From NCBI GenBank assembly GCA_016717335.1, contig JADKFS010000018.1:124001-188000 (forward strand): a stretch of DNA of 64,000 nucleotides, given 5' to 3'. The DNA is from Candidatus Ribeiella danica (GTDB taxonomy: Bacteria > Chloroflexota > Chloroflexia > Chloroflexales > Roseiflexaceae). Below the pieces are notes generated by a model. That model was not told where the DNA came from and ran no database searches. It saw only the letters and a list, made by a program, of their open reading frames with translations. The position numbers were made by a program, and so were the translations under genes. Shown here piece by piece: positions 30,368 to 42,881 of the stretch. Positions within the stretch are counted from its first letter, which is position 1. Each line of letters starts with the position of its first letter.

Positions 30368-30400
30368 AAGGACGGATGCCCACGCTGGGCATCCGTCCTT
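30368..30400. terminator. Hairpin between convergent sbcD and membrane protein gene
   Basis: A perfect 15-bp stem (AAGGACGGATGCCCA) with a 3-nt loop CGC; only TTC follows, so it is a hairpin without an oligo-T tail. It sits 18 nt after sbcD and 26 nt from the convergent gene end. Confidence 0.7.
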
Positions 30401-30425
30401 CATAGGGGTGGCGTGCCTTGAACTG

Positions 30426-31106
30426 CTAGCGCTTCTTGGAGGCAGCCGCCAGCACCTGGCTGCGGCGCTCGCGCCAGAGCATGTTGCCGCCGACGCCGGC
30501 GAGGAACAGGCCGACCAGCGCGTTGAACGTCAGGGCATACAGCACCGGGATACCCTGCGTCGGGCTGCGCCACTCCGGCGTCAGCAGGGCGATCAGCTGC
30601 ACGATCGAGACGAACATCGACAGCCCCAGGCCCAGCCGCACCATGAACAGCGCCATCGGGTCGTGCACGGTCGAGACCAGCCGCGCGACCACGCCGCCCC
30701 ACACCAGCAGCAGCACGATCGACACAGCGCCGTACAGCAGCACCGAGGGCGAGTTCAGGAAGCCCGAGGTCACCCAGAAGTTCAGGGCGATCCAGCCCAG
30801 GAACGTCAGCGCGCTGAGCAGGAGGAACTGCGGCAGGGTTCTGCGGTACTCGCTGCTCCCGAGCGACAGCAGGGCGTACACGATCGACAGCAAGTACAGC
30901 GCTGCGGTGATCACCAGCTTGCTGACGCTCTGTGTCGGCAGGTCACCGAGTACGGGGATACCGGCGGCGATATTGTCGGTATCGGCCAGACTGCGCCCGC
31001 CGCTCAGCGGTACCACCGTCCAGATGAAGAAGATGGCGACATAGATCAGCGCACAGACGGCGAAGAGAATGGCGTCGGTGCGATTCGCACGAAGAAAACC
31101 ACGCAT
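30426..31106 (-). CDS. Polytopic membrane protein of the cytochrome operon
   Basis: This 226-aa protein has about seven hydrophobic segments (for example AILFAVCALIYVAIFFIW, LVITAALYLLSIVYALL, LLLSALTFLGWIAL, YALTFNALVGLFLAGVGG) and a basic C-terminus (RRSQVLAAASKKR). No haem-binding or catalytic motif is seen. It lies 123 nt downstream of the dihaem cytochrome c gene on the same strand, so it may be a subunit or assembly factor of that complex. ATG 31106 is preferred, with AGGA upstream; two in-frame ATGs up to 31151 are possible. Confidence 0.7.
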   Translation of the reverse strand: MRGFLRANRTDAILFAVCALIYVAIFFIWTVVPLSGGRSLADTDNIAAGIPVLGDLPTQSVSKLVITAALYLLSIVYALLSLGSSEYRRTLPQFLLLSALTFLGWIALNFWVTSGFLNSPSVLLYGAVSIVLLLVWGGVVARLVSTVHDPMALFMVRLGLGLSMFVSIVQLIALLTPEWRSPTQGIPVLYALTFNALVGLFLAGVGGNMLWRERRSQVLAAASKKR

Positions 31107-31229
31107 ACTTGATCCTGCTGCGGACATGCCGCGCGGCGGGCCGGCGATCATGTCACACTAGAACGAATACGATCGTGATCGATGCAGAGCGGCGAAGCGG
31201 ATCGCGTTCGATCCGCTTCGCCGCGCGCG

Positions 31230-32183
31230 CTACTGTGCCGGTGTTGGCGTGGCCGTGGCGGCCGGCAGCGGGTTGCCGTCGAGGCCGAGCGACGGCAGAG
31301 TCTGGTTGCCGCTGCGGTCGTGCGCGCTCAGGAAGGCCAGCAGGTCGCCGAGCTGATCGTCCGTGAACGTCGCGAAGGCCGGCATCGCCGTGATCTGATA
31401 CGGTCCGAAGCCTGCCCCCGGCTGAGCCTGCGGGCCATTGGCGAACCCGATGCCGCCCAGCTTGACCCACTCCACCCAGTTTTGGGTCGTGACCGGCTTG
31501 GTATTCGGCAGCACCTTGCCGAGCGCCGCCGTGCCGTCGGGCCCGAACAGGCCGCCCAGACCCGGCGCGGGCACGCCGCTGTCCTTGTCGTTCAGATTGT
31601 GGCAGCTCGCGCAGTTGCTGGAGAAGATCACCGTGCCGCGCCCGATCGGGGTGTTGGCGGCCGGATTATTCTTCAGCGCGTCCTCGAGGGCCTTCTTCTT
31701 GAACAGCGCAGCCGAGGCGGCAGCGTCGGGGCTGATATTCGGGCTGGTATTGCCCGGCGCGGCCCACCAGCTCTGCACGTAGCTGGCGATGTTCTTGATC
31801 TGGTCGTCGCGCAGCGGGCCGCCCAGGCGCGCGCTCCAGCGCGGCATGGCCGTGCCGCGCACGCCCGAGGTGATCGTCGCCTCCACGAAGTTGCGGACGG
31901 TGCCGTACTTGGCGATGATGCCAGTCGAGCCGTTCAAGCGATCGCCGAGGGTATTCGGCAGGTTGTTGATCTGCGGCGCGCCGTTGGCCACGCCGCCCTC
32001 GCCGGTCAGGCCGTGGCAGGTCGAACAATACTGCTCGTAGTCACGCGCCCCGCGGCTTACCAGAGCGCCCTCAAAGCGCGCCGAACGATCGTCGAGCACG
32101 TAGTGCTCGCGAACCCAGATATAGCCGAGCAGCACCGTCGCGGCAAGCAAAAAGACCGTCGCGATAGTCAGGTTACGCGTCAT
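31230..32183 (-). CDS. Dihaem membrane-anchored cytochrome c
   Basis: This 317-aa protein has an N-terminal membrane anchor (about 5-22) and two CXXCH haem-c sites, CSTCH (about 53-57) and CASCH (about 193-197). Candidate axial Met residues are in AMPRW and AMPAF. A Pro/Thr C-terminus follows. It is most like the cytochrome c subunit of bacterial quinol:cytochrome c oxidoreductases with a two-haem c subunit. Third gene of a Rieske, cytochrome b, cytochrome c operon, it would pass electrons from the Rieske centre to a periplasmic carrier, possibly the auracyanin-like protein. Confidence 0.9.
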   Translation of the reverse strand: MTRNLTIATVFLLAATVLLGYIWVREHYVLDDRSARFEGALVSRGARDYEQYCSTCHGLTGEGGVANGAPQINNLPNTLGDRLNGSTGIIAKYGTVRNFVEATITSGVRGTAMPRWSARLGGPLRDDQIKNIASYVQSWWAAPGNTSPNISPDAAASAALFKKKALEDALKNNPAANTPIGRGTVIFSSNCASCHNLNDKDSGVPAPGLGGLFGPDGTAALGKVLPNTKPVTTQNWVEWVKLGGIGFANGPQAQPGAGFGPYQITAMPAFATFTDDQLGDLLAFLSAHDRSGNQTLPSLGLDGNPLPAATATPTPAQ

Positions 32184-32237
32184 CGTGTTTGTTCCATATC
32201 CAGGCGACCGGGTCGTCGAGCGACCCGCCCGCGTCGG

Positions 32238-33815
32238 CTACTGCGCAGGCTTATCCTTATCGCGGCTGATAAATCGAACTGACGCCGGCTGCTGTTTGTT
32301 GTCGACGGTGATAACCAGCGTGACCTTCTCGAGCGTCACCTCGCCCTGTGGGTTCAGCTGCCATGGCTCCACCGTCAGCGTCGCGTCGCCGCCCTGATTC
32401 GCGAAGAGCTTGTCCAGCTCCTTCCAGCGATCGACGTCGCTCTGGAACTCCTCGAACAGCGCCTTCGACTCAGGCGTCAGCGAGGTCTCGTCGCAGCTCG
32501 CGAAGGATTTGGTAAACGAGTCCCAGGTGCAGGCCGAGGTCGGCAGCTGGCTAAACGCTATCTCGTCGACCTTGCCCTCGCCCTCGCCGGGCACCCACTC
32601 GAACACCAGCTCGCTGGTGGCCGTCTCCTGGATGCCATACTGCGGCAGACCAGCGTAGGTCAGGAAGCCGATCAGGATGAGCGACACGACCATGCCGGCC
32701 AGCGCGACCTTGCGGTCCTTGAACTTGCGGCTGGGGTTGCGGTCGATGTACGGCAGCAGGAACAGCCCGCCGAACATCACACCGGCCAGCAGCAGGCCGA
32801 AGAAGAATTTATCGCCGACCTTGAGCATCCCCTGGAGCCACAGGAAGTACCAGGGCGCCTTGGTGTGCTGCGGTGTGACGAAGGCGTTGGCGTGGCCCTC
32901 CAGCTTGGCGTTCCAGAAGAACTGGTTGATCGCGATCAGGCCGAAGGTCAGGATCGCGATCGCCGCGATCTCGAAGTAGACCTGGTCGGGCAGGAACGGG
33001 ATCTTGCGCTTGGTCGCCGGCATGTTGTCGAACAGCTCGTGGATCGGCGAGATCTCCTGCTTGCGCACCGCGTAGTAGTGGACGCTGATCAGCACGATCG
33101 CCACGCCGGGCAGCAGGAAGATATGCAGCAGGTAGAAGCGCAGCAGCGTCTGGCCGCCCACATCGACCGAGCCGCGCAGCAGCTTGTTGATCGCGTCGCC
33201 GAGCAGCGGCGTCGCATCGGCCATCGAGCTGCCGATCGTCACGGCCCAGTACGCCAGCTGATCCCACGGCAGCAGGTAGCCGCTGAAGGAGAGCACCAGC
33301 GTCAGCAGCAGCAGCACCACGCCGGTGACCCAGATGAACTGGCGCGGCGCCTTGTACGAGGCGGTGATATAGGTGCGAACCATATGCAGCGTGACGATCG
33401 CGACCATGAGGTGCGCGCCGAGACGGTGCACATTACGCATCAGGTTCCCCAGCGGCACATCGGTCATGATCTGGACCATGCTGCCGTAGGCCTCGCTGGC
33501 CGAGGGGATGTAGAAGATCATGAGAATCAGGCCGGTGATCGCCTCGACCATAAAGAGGAAGAAGCTGAACCAGCCCAAGCCGACGGTGTAGTACCACGCC
33601 GTGGCCTCCTCGGCCAGCGCGCGCGGCCGGATGTGGTACCAGAAGCTATTGTTGTGGACGCGCATACGCGGGTTGGGCCGCGGGGCCGGCTCACCGCGCA
33701 GCACCGAGCGCCAGTCCGCCATGCCCATGCTGGGGAAGAACGAGCGCCCAACCTCGGCGACCCATGACATGAAGCGCCGCCCACCACCGGGTCGCCCGAC
33801 CTGCTGTGTGGCCAT
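32238..33815 (-). CDS. Cytochrome b subunit, fused b6/subunit IV with C-terminal extension
   Basis: This 525-aa protein contains the cytochrome b core: haem ligands in RLGAH and TLHMVR (helix B) and LLHIF and SVHYY (helix D), and eight or more membrane helices. The Qo-site PEWY motif of typical cytochrome b is replaced by APWY (TKAPWYFLWLQ). A soluble extension of about 115 residues (about 410-525, with two Cys) follows the last helix, without haem motif. It oxidises quinol in the membrane complex with the Rieske and cytochrome c proteins encoded beside it. Confidence 0.92.
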   Translation of the reverse strand: MATQQVGRPGGGRRFMSWVAEVGRSFFPSMGMADWRSVLRGEPAPRPNPRMRVHNNSFWYHIRPRALAEEATAWYYTVGLGWFSFFLFMVEAITGLILMIFYIPSASEAYGSMVQIMTDVPLGNLMRNVHRLGAHLMVAIVTLHMVRTYITASYKAPRQFIWVTGVVLLLLTLVLSFSGYLLPWDQLAYWAVTIGSSMADATPLLGDAINKLLRGSVDVGGQTLLRFYLLHIFLLPGVAIVLISVHYYAVRKQEISPIHELFDNMPATKRKIPFLPDQVYFEIAAIAILTFGLIAINQFFWNAKLEGHANAFVTPQHTKAPWYFLWLQGMLKVGDKFFFGLLLAGVMFGGLFLLPYIDRNPSRKFKDRKVALAGMVVSLILIGFLTYAGLPQYGIQETATSELVFEWVPGEGEGKVDEIAFSQLPTSACTWDSFTKSFASCDETSLTPESKALFEEFQSDVDRWKELDKLFANQGGDATLTVEPWQLNPQGEVTLEKVTLVITVDNKQQPASVRFISRDKDKPAQ

Positions 33816-33906
33816 ACTTTGGTGCTCCCTCTAGTTGTTGAAGTTCGGTGTTTTGAGCTCTGCGCTTCCAGCCGAACGACGTTCAATCGGCGCGCAGAGC
33901 GGCACG

Positions 33907-34620
33907 CTAAGCGTGCGATTCGCCGAGGACGCGCTGGCCGGTGTTCACGACGATATTGTCGTTGACCACCTTCACGCGGAACTGGTCCAGGTTGCGCGGG
34001 GCCGGGCCGCGTACGTACTGCGTGTTGCGCTCGTACGTCGAGCCGTGGCATGGGCAGATGAAGCGCTTCTCGGACGCGATGTACGGCACCAGGCAGCCCA
34101 GGTGAACGCAGACCTGGTAGATCGCCATGATGTTTTCGGCGTTCACATTGCCGTCCTCGTCCGCCACCGGCTTGATATTCGAGTCGGTCGGGATTTTGAC
34201 GACGAAGAACTTGCCGTCGGGCAGCGGGTAGGGGTCGTCGGTCTCTTTGAGATCGCTGGCCTTCTTGTCGAGGGTAAACTTACCGCCAAACGTGCCAGCC
34301 TTGATGCGCGGGTAGGCAAAGCCGCCTGCGACGGGGTAGGTTTTCTCGCCGGTGTTGGGGTCCTGGTTGGCCGTAAACCCAAGCAGCGGGCCCAGAAACG
34401 GGTCAGCCGACGGGTCGGGGGCGGTCACGAACAACAAGCTCCCGACCGTGAGCAGCGCTGTCGATCCGGCCATCGCGATGGCCAAGAACTCACGCCGATT
34501 GACCCCGGGGGCCTTCGGCTGACCGGCTGCCTCAGGTTTGCGAACGCCAGACTTGGCGGCGATCGCTTCCGCGTCGGCCTGCGAGATCACCCGCCGGCCG
34601 GCGTTCCGCTGTTCTGCCAT
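33907..34620 (-). CDS. Rieske iron-sulfur protein
   Basis: This 237-aa protein has a Tat-like N-terminus (NRREFLAIAMAG) and one membrane helix (about 47-67). A soluble domain binds a [2Fe-2S] cluster through CVHLGC and CPCHGS, the two boxes with Cys and His ligands and the disulfide Cys. First gene of the operon, downstream of a strong promoter. The fold accepts electrons from quinol at the Qo site of cytochrome b. Confidence 0.94.
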   Translation of the reverse strand: MAEQRNAGRRVISQADAEAIAAKSGVRKPEAAGQPKAPGVNRREFLAIAMAGSTALLTVGSLLFVTAPDPSADPFLGPLLGFTANQDPNTGEKTYPVAGGFAYPRIKAGTFGGKFTLDKKASDLKETDDPYPLPDGKFFVVKIPTDSNIKPVADEDGNVNAENIMAIYQVCVHLGCLVPYIASEKRFICPCHGSTYERNTQYVRGPAPRNLDQFRVKVVNDNIVVNTGQRVLGESHA

Positions 34621-34814
34621 GCGCGTTCTCCTCGAACTCTAGCGGCGCCTGACGACGCCAGGTCATCTGTTATCGGCTGTGATTAGCCGCTTGGGAATGG
34701 GTAGCCGCCGACAACCGCGTCACAGCCAGACGCATGCGCCTCCGAGCACACACAACGCCTGCTTGGGCGACACGACCTCGTTGGCATTCTGATGGGGCAA
34801 TCAGCACCTTGTGT

Positions 34815-34843
34815 ATTGTAGCACAATCGCCTAGGAGCGTCAA
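34815..34843 (-). promoter_or_regulatory. Promoter of the Rieske/cytochrome b operon
   Basis: Minus strand: TTGACG (34843-34838), 17-base spacer ending TGC, TACAAT (34820-34815). Transcription starts near 34808, giving a leader of about 190 nt before the Rieske start. Confidence 0.82.
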
Positions 34844-34878
34844 TTTTGTGTTAAAGCCGACCTATCAGCCTCATAGCG

Positions 34879-35337
34879 CTACTCCTCGCCGATCTCGAGA
34901 TAATACATCGACGGGTAGCGCGGGTCGGGCGTGGCCGGGTACGCGCTGACCTGCCCAAGGTACGAGACAGCGGTGTAGCGATCGCAGGCGTGGCAGGCGT
35001 AGATGTCGTAGTGGTGGCGAAAGCTGGCGGCGTTGGCCACGGTGGCGTTGATCTCGGAGGGCTCGAGCATGTCGGCGCGGCCGCACCAGCCGCAGACGAC
35101 ATCGTAGACCAGCACGTAGATCGGGCGCCGAAACGTGCGCGGGTACTCCAGCGCGCGGTAGGCGAAGCGCTGGCCGCCCCAGCGCGCCTCGGCCGTGAGC
35201 TGCGCGCAGAGGCCGCAGCGGTAGATCTTGTGATCGAAGTCGACCTGGGAGTTCGCGACCTTGATATCGAAGTCGACCAGCTCCAGGCCGCTATCTATGC
35301 TGCACCATTGACATACCAACCCCGGCTCAGCTGCCAT
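34879..35337 (-). CDS. Four-CxxC zinc-binding protein of unknown function
   Basis: This 152-aa protein has four CxxC knuckles: CQWC, CGLC, CGWC, CHAC. They should form two structural zinc sites. The rest is Tyr/Asp-rich with no enzymatic motif. The start at 35337 (MAAEPGLVCQW) has GGAG about 10 nt upstream. An in-frame ATG at 35373 lies inside the -10 element and can be excluded, and a still longer frame is made of tandem repeat. I do not recognise the family. Confidence 0.72.
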   Translation of the reverse strand: MAAEPGLVCQWCSIDSGLELVDFDIKVANSQVDFDHKIYRCGLCAQLTAEARWGGQRFAYRALEYPRTFRRPIYVLVYDVVCGWCGRADMLEPSEINATVANAASFRHHYDIYACHACDRYTAVSYLGQVSAYPATPDPRYPSMYYLEIGEE

Positions 35338-35371
35338 AGCGATCACTCCGTCCTCTCTCTTCGGTTCGTGC

Positions 35372-35377
35372 ATTATA
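35372..35377 (-). promoter_or_regulatory. -10 element of the zinc protein gene
   Basis: Minus-strand TATAAT, about 35 nt before the chosen start codon; the -35 region is poor. Confidence 0.5.
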
Positions 35378-35395
35378 ACACTTTCGTAGGGTTCG

Positions 35396-35435
35396 CACCC
35401 TGGCACCCTGGCACCCTGGCACCCTGGCACCCTGG
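35396..35435. repeat. Five perfect copies of CACCCTGG
   Basis: An exact 5 x 8-bp tandem repeat directly upstream of the zinc protein promoter. The whole 35338-36025 gap holds this array, PAL-8 and the nrdJ control region, and no gene. Confidence 0.95.
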
Positions 35436-35481
35436 CGGCCGCTCGCGGATCTTCGCCTAGGGCATCCTGGCGCGCTTTTTT

Positions 35482-35622
35482 CCCTCACCCCCCTACCCCC
35501 CTCTCCCGCCGGGAGAGGGGGATTCGTGGTGGTGGCTGCGGTGCGCTGCTCTGCAGCGCACCGCAGCACCACAGGACACAGCCCCTCCCCTTCCAGGGGC
35601 GGGGGCAGGGGGGTGGAGTGAT
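35482..35622. repeat. Palindromic element PAL-8
   Basis: CCCTCACCCCCCTACCCCCCTCTCCC arm shortened to CCCTCACCCCCC, then a core with a perfect 15-bp stem (GCTGCGGTGCGCTGC, loop TCT) extended past a bulged G by GTGGT/ACCAC, and a G-rich arm ending GGGGGTGGAGTG. Confidence 0.8.
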
Positions 35623-35717
35623 CGTATGTTTCACCACGAAATCCCTGGAGCGAGAGCAGAAACGCACCAGCTACAAAATCCCAACCTGTAAAGCGTTTCA
35701 TCAACAATGCCAACTAC

Positions 35718-35746
35718 TTGACAGAGAAGCATGGCTGTGCTAGACT
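35718..35746 (+). promoter_or_regulatory. Promoter upstream of nrdJ
   Basis: TTGACA (35718-35723), a 17-base spacer ending in TGC, TAGACT (35741-35746). Transcription starts near 35753, giving a leader of about 270 nt that carries the boxes described next. Confidence 0.7.
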
Positions 35747-35783
35747 ATCGCTTCCTACATTTAGGAGTGAAATCGGTCGAGCT

Positions 35784-35821
35784 ACACAATATGTGGAATG
35801 TTTGTGGATAATCACACAAAC
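35784..35821. promoter_or_regulatory. NrdR-box-like site and perfect DnaA box before nrdJ
   Basis: ACACAATATGTGG (35784-35796) fits the first nine positions of the NrdR box pattern (acaCwAtATaTwGtgt) and less well its second half. GTTTGTG and CACAAAC (35800-35821) form a 7-bp inverted repeat with an 8-nt centre. Within it TGTGGATAA (35803-35811) is, on the minus strand, an exact TTATCCACA DnaA box. Both proteins are known regulators of nrd genes in bacteria. Confidence 0.6.
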
Positions 35822-35843
35822 TTCTTGAGTAGCGCGACGCCTG

Positions 35844-35887
35844 GGTCAACCACGCAAGTTGACCTAACGCAGCTTTCACTTTACATA
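35844..35887 (+). promoter_or_regulatory. Spaced palindrome overlapping a second possible nrdJ promoter
   Basis: GGTCAAC-N7-GTTGACC (35844-35864) is a perfect 7-bp inverted repeat with 7-nt spacing. Its right arm contains TTGACC, which with TACATA (35882-35887) and a 17-base spacer could be a promoter closer to nrdJ. This is an operator-like arrangement for an unknown dimeric regulator. Confidence 0.5.
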
Positions 35888-36025
35888 CTATCGTAGAAGA
35901 CGTCACGGCACCGGGGGACTGGCCACGCCACGCCAGCGCAACCTGGTGCTTTTTTTGCCCAGGCGCGGCCACACGTCGACTCGCGAGCCATCGCGGCTCA
36001 TTAGCATAATCAAAGGAGCGGGCCC

Positions 36026-40657
<4,632 letters not shown>

Positions 40658-40660
40658 GCG

Positions 40661-40763
40661 TGACGAGGAGACGAGGAGACGAGGAGACGAGGAGATAAGG
40701 TGACAAGGTGACAAGGTGACGAGGAGACAAGGTGACAAGGTCTCGCTTCTCCTTATCTCCTTG
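40661..40763. repeat. Octamer arrays GAGGAGAC / AAGGTGAC with inverted end
   Basis: About ten tandem 8-bp units of two related words follow the nrdJ stop by 3 nt. They then invert to TCTCCTTATCTCCTTGTC before the zinc ribbon gene. The same word family is found at 4993-5063 and 14392-14475. Confidence 0.9.
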
Positions 40764-40787
40764 TCGACCTGTCAGTGGAGAAGCGAG

Positions 40788-40943
40788 ATGCGAGAAGCGA
40801 CTGAGAAGACCGAGGAGCAAGAGAGCCGCCCCGGCGCTGCCGGCGAGGAGGCTGAGTGCCCACAGTGCGAGGGCACGATGCGGCTATGGGCCAACTACTA
40901 CCGCTGCTCGAACTGCGGCTACAAGGAGAGCTGCTGCTTCTGA
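40788..40943 (+). CDS. 51-aa zinc ribbon resembling the NrdJ C-terminal tail
   Basis: This protein starts MREATEKTEEQE with GGAG 7 nt upstream and ends in a compact zinc ribbon: CPQC, 12 residues, CSNCGYKESCCF. The preceding nrdJ product ends CPEC...CHSCGYAEC, so the small gene looks like a detached copy of the reductase tail, with two adjacent Cys near its end. It may be a redox partner, a metal site protein or a spare swinging-arm cysteine donor for NrdJ. Too short for similarity to prove function. Confidence 0.75.
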   Translation: MREATEKTEEQESRPGAAGEEAECPQCEGTMRLWANYYRCSNCGYKESCCF

Positions 40944-40957
40944 CAGGGCTTACGCGC

Positions 40958-41034
40958 TGGAAACCCCGCACCCCCGCCTTTTTTGGAAGCGGTGTGGCGG
41001 GCTCGGCTTCGCCGAGCCCGCCACATCGCCCTTT
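40958..41034. repeat. Palindromic element PAL-9 (15-3-15 core)
   Basis: Core 40993-41025: perfect 15-bp stem starting TGTGGCGGGC with loop TTC, flanked by short CCCCCGCC and TTTTT/CCCTTTTT sequence. It lies between convergent genes, so it could also terminate transcription. Confidence 0.8.
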
Positions 41035-41053
41035 TTCGATTGCTTCCGCAGCG

Positions 41054-42418
41054 CTACCACACTCCCGCCAGCACCTGCACGTCCTCGGTCGTCGCCTGGC
41101 CGGTGCGGATGCGCGCGGCGATCGCGTCCAAGTCGGCCTGGCCGAGCGTGCCGGGCCGCGGCTGCTCCGGCGCGGCCGGCTCGGCCGCCCTGGCGCCGCG
41201 CCGCGCGGTCGAGTAGGGCGCGGTCTCCAGGCCCTCCGGCTGCTCGCCGTGAACGAGCGCCCGCACCGCGCGCTGGATCAGCAGGTAGCGCGGCAGGTCG
41301 CCGTGGTTGAGGCCGCGCGCGTACAGCCGGGTCGCGCCGGGAAGCGCGGTGGCCGAGGCCAGCGGGACCGTGCCGTCGCCATCCTGCTTGGTGCAGGTAT
41401 CGAACTCGAAGCCGGGGTCGCCGTCGACCCGATTGACGCCCAGGCAGGTCGGCAGGTCGTAGCCGGCGATGATCGTGATCGGCACGGGCGACTCGCCGGC
41501 CTCGCCGAGCCGCTTGTAGCTGGCGCGCGCGGCGCGGATATGCCGGGCGCTCACGCCGTCGCTGCCGTAGGCGGCCTGGTCGTAGGGCGCCAGATCGCCG
41601 GTGTAGGGGTAGGGCAGCGGCGCCTGCTGCGGGTAGAGCTGCTCGGGCACCGGCAGCATCGAGTAGAGCCCCGGGCAGGTCCGCATCACGTCGGTCGGCG
41701 CGTTCGCCTGGTTGAGCAGCGCGGCCAGCCGTGCCGTGTCGCTACCGATCGTCAGGTTGCGGATCGACTCGCACGAGCCGTAGTTCGGCGTGCCCAGCTG
41801 AATGATCTGCGCGACCGCGCGCGCGGCATCGGCGGGGTGCTGCAGGCAGAAGTTGCGCGCCACCAGCCCGCCCATGCTGTGCCCGACCAGGTGGACCTTG
41901 CGCTGGCTCTGCTCGAACTGGCCGACCACCAGCTGCCGCAGCGCATCCACGGCCTGGTCGGGCGGCCGGCGCCAGTCGAATGGGAAGCTCAGCACATCGC
42001 AGCCGCCGAGCGTCTGCAGGTAGATCTGGATGGGCAGGTAGTGCGTCGGGATCAGCCCGGACGCGACGATCCGGACCGCCGGAGACTCGTCGCGCTGGCC
42101 GCTGGGGTCGAGCCGCAGCGTGGTGAGCTTGCCGGCCAGCAGCGCGAGCGGGTTGAGCCAGATCGTCCCGACATCGCCCAGGACATTCGCGAGCGACGAG
42201 CCGATGATGCCGGGCAGGATGACCACCAGCGGCCGCTCGCCGGGCAGGCCGCGCGTGTGGCCGACGCGCGCCTGCCGCTCGATCTCGGCGCCAAGCTCGG
42301 GGCCGAGGAGCGCGCGCAGATCGTCCGACAGCTGGCCGGCGGCGATCTGCCGCTGCAGCTCGTCGAGCGGCGTGCTCTGCAGCTTGTGGATCGCGCCGGA
42401 GAGATCGATCGGTTCCAT
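41054..42418 (-). CDS. Alpha/beta-hydrolase, LCAT/lipase-like
   Basis: This 454-aa protein has an alpha/beta-hydrolase core: LVVILPGIIGSSL (oxyanion region), FPFDWRRP, and nucleophile elbow LVGHSMGGLVARNF. Then KQDGDGTVPLASATALPG, with the likely acid Asp, and LNHGDLPR with the likely His. This is the pattern of lecithin:cholesterol acyltransferase-like lipases/acyltransferases. No signal peptide is visible, so cytoplasmic. AGGAGG lies 5 nt before ATG 42418. Confidence 0.88.
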   Translation of the reverse strand: MEPIDLSGAIHKLQSTPLDELQRQIAAGQLSDDLRALLGPELGAEIERQARVGHTRGLPGERPLVVILPGIIGSSLANVLGDVGTIWLNPLALLAGKLTTLRLDPSGQRDESPAVRIVASGLIPTHYLPIQIYLQTLGGCDVLSFPFDWRRPPDQAVDALRQLVVGQFEQSQRKVHLVGHSMGGLVARNFCLQHPADAARAVAQIIQLGTPNYGSCESIRNLTIGSDTARLAALLNQANAPTDVMRTCPGLYSMLPVPEQLYPQQAPLPYPYTGDLAPYDQAAYGSDGVSARHIRAARASYKRLGEAGESPVPITIIAGYDLPTCLGVNRVDGDPGFEFDTCTKQDGDGTVPLASATALPGATRLYARGLNHGDLPRYLLIQRAVRALVHGEQPEGLETAPYSTARRGARAAEPAAPEQPRPGTLGQADLDAIAARIRTGQATTEDVQVLAGVW

Positions 42419-42575
42419 CGGGCCTCCTCTCACCCACAAGGCGATCTGTCGCTCGATCTCCTGGCGGGGCGGGTTCGGGCAGTGCCGCGCAGCTCGCGCG
42501 CGGGCGGTGTCGCGTCTGCGGGCAGATCATAGCGAACGTTGCCCTCTCTTGTCAATAGCGGGTCCTTTGATTGGA

Positions 42576-42668
42576 ATGCCCCACCGCCTGCCCCCTCCCC
42601 TGCCAGGGAGGGGGTTCACAATTGGCGGTTGTGGACGGCGCCCCGGGCGCGCCGCCCACAACCGCCAA
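42576..42668. repeat. Palindromic element PAL-10 (22-3-22 core)
   Basis: CCCCACCGCCTGCCCCC arm, hairpin CCCCTGCCAGGGAGGGGG, core 42622-42668 (47 nt, stem starting TTGGCGGTTG, loop CGG, two mismatches). It sits in the 463-nt divergent lipase/phosphatase region, which has no other gene. Confidence 0.8.
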
Positions 42669-42745
42669 CAGCATTAAATCCGATAACCGATCGTATGCAT
42701 CGCTGAACACGTCAATCGGTAGTAAGTGCGCAATACGTGATAAAG

Positions 42746-42754
42746 TGGTATGAT
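42746..42754 (+). promoter_or_regulatory. Extended -10 for the phosphatase gene
   Basis: TGG followed by TATGAT (42749-42754), with weak -35; about 128 nt before the start codon. Confidence 0.4.
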
Positions 42755-42881
42755 TCCGCGAATTACATATTCGAAGTGATTGGAGACAGCTTTAGCGCCA
42801 CGTTCCACGTCATGGCTGCTGCATCTCTCCACCAGCGTGAGCCGAAAAGACGCGTTTCGAGCATCATGAACGGGAGCGGCA

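Noticed and set aside
35396..35435. CRISPR-like array
   Set aside because: The tandem units are contiguous 8-bp words without spacers; no cas genes in the window.
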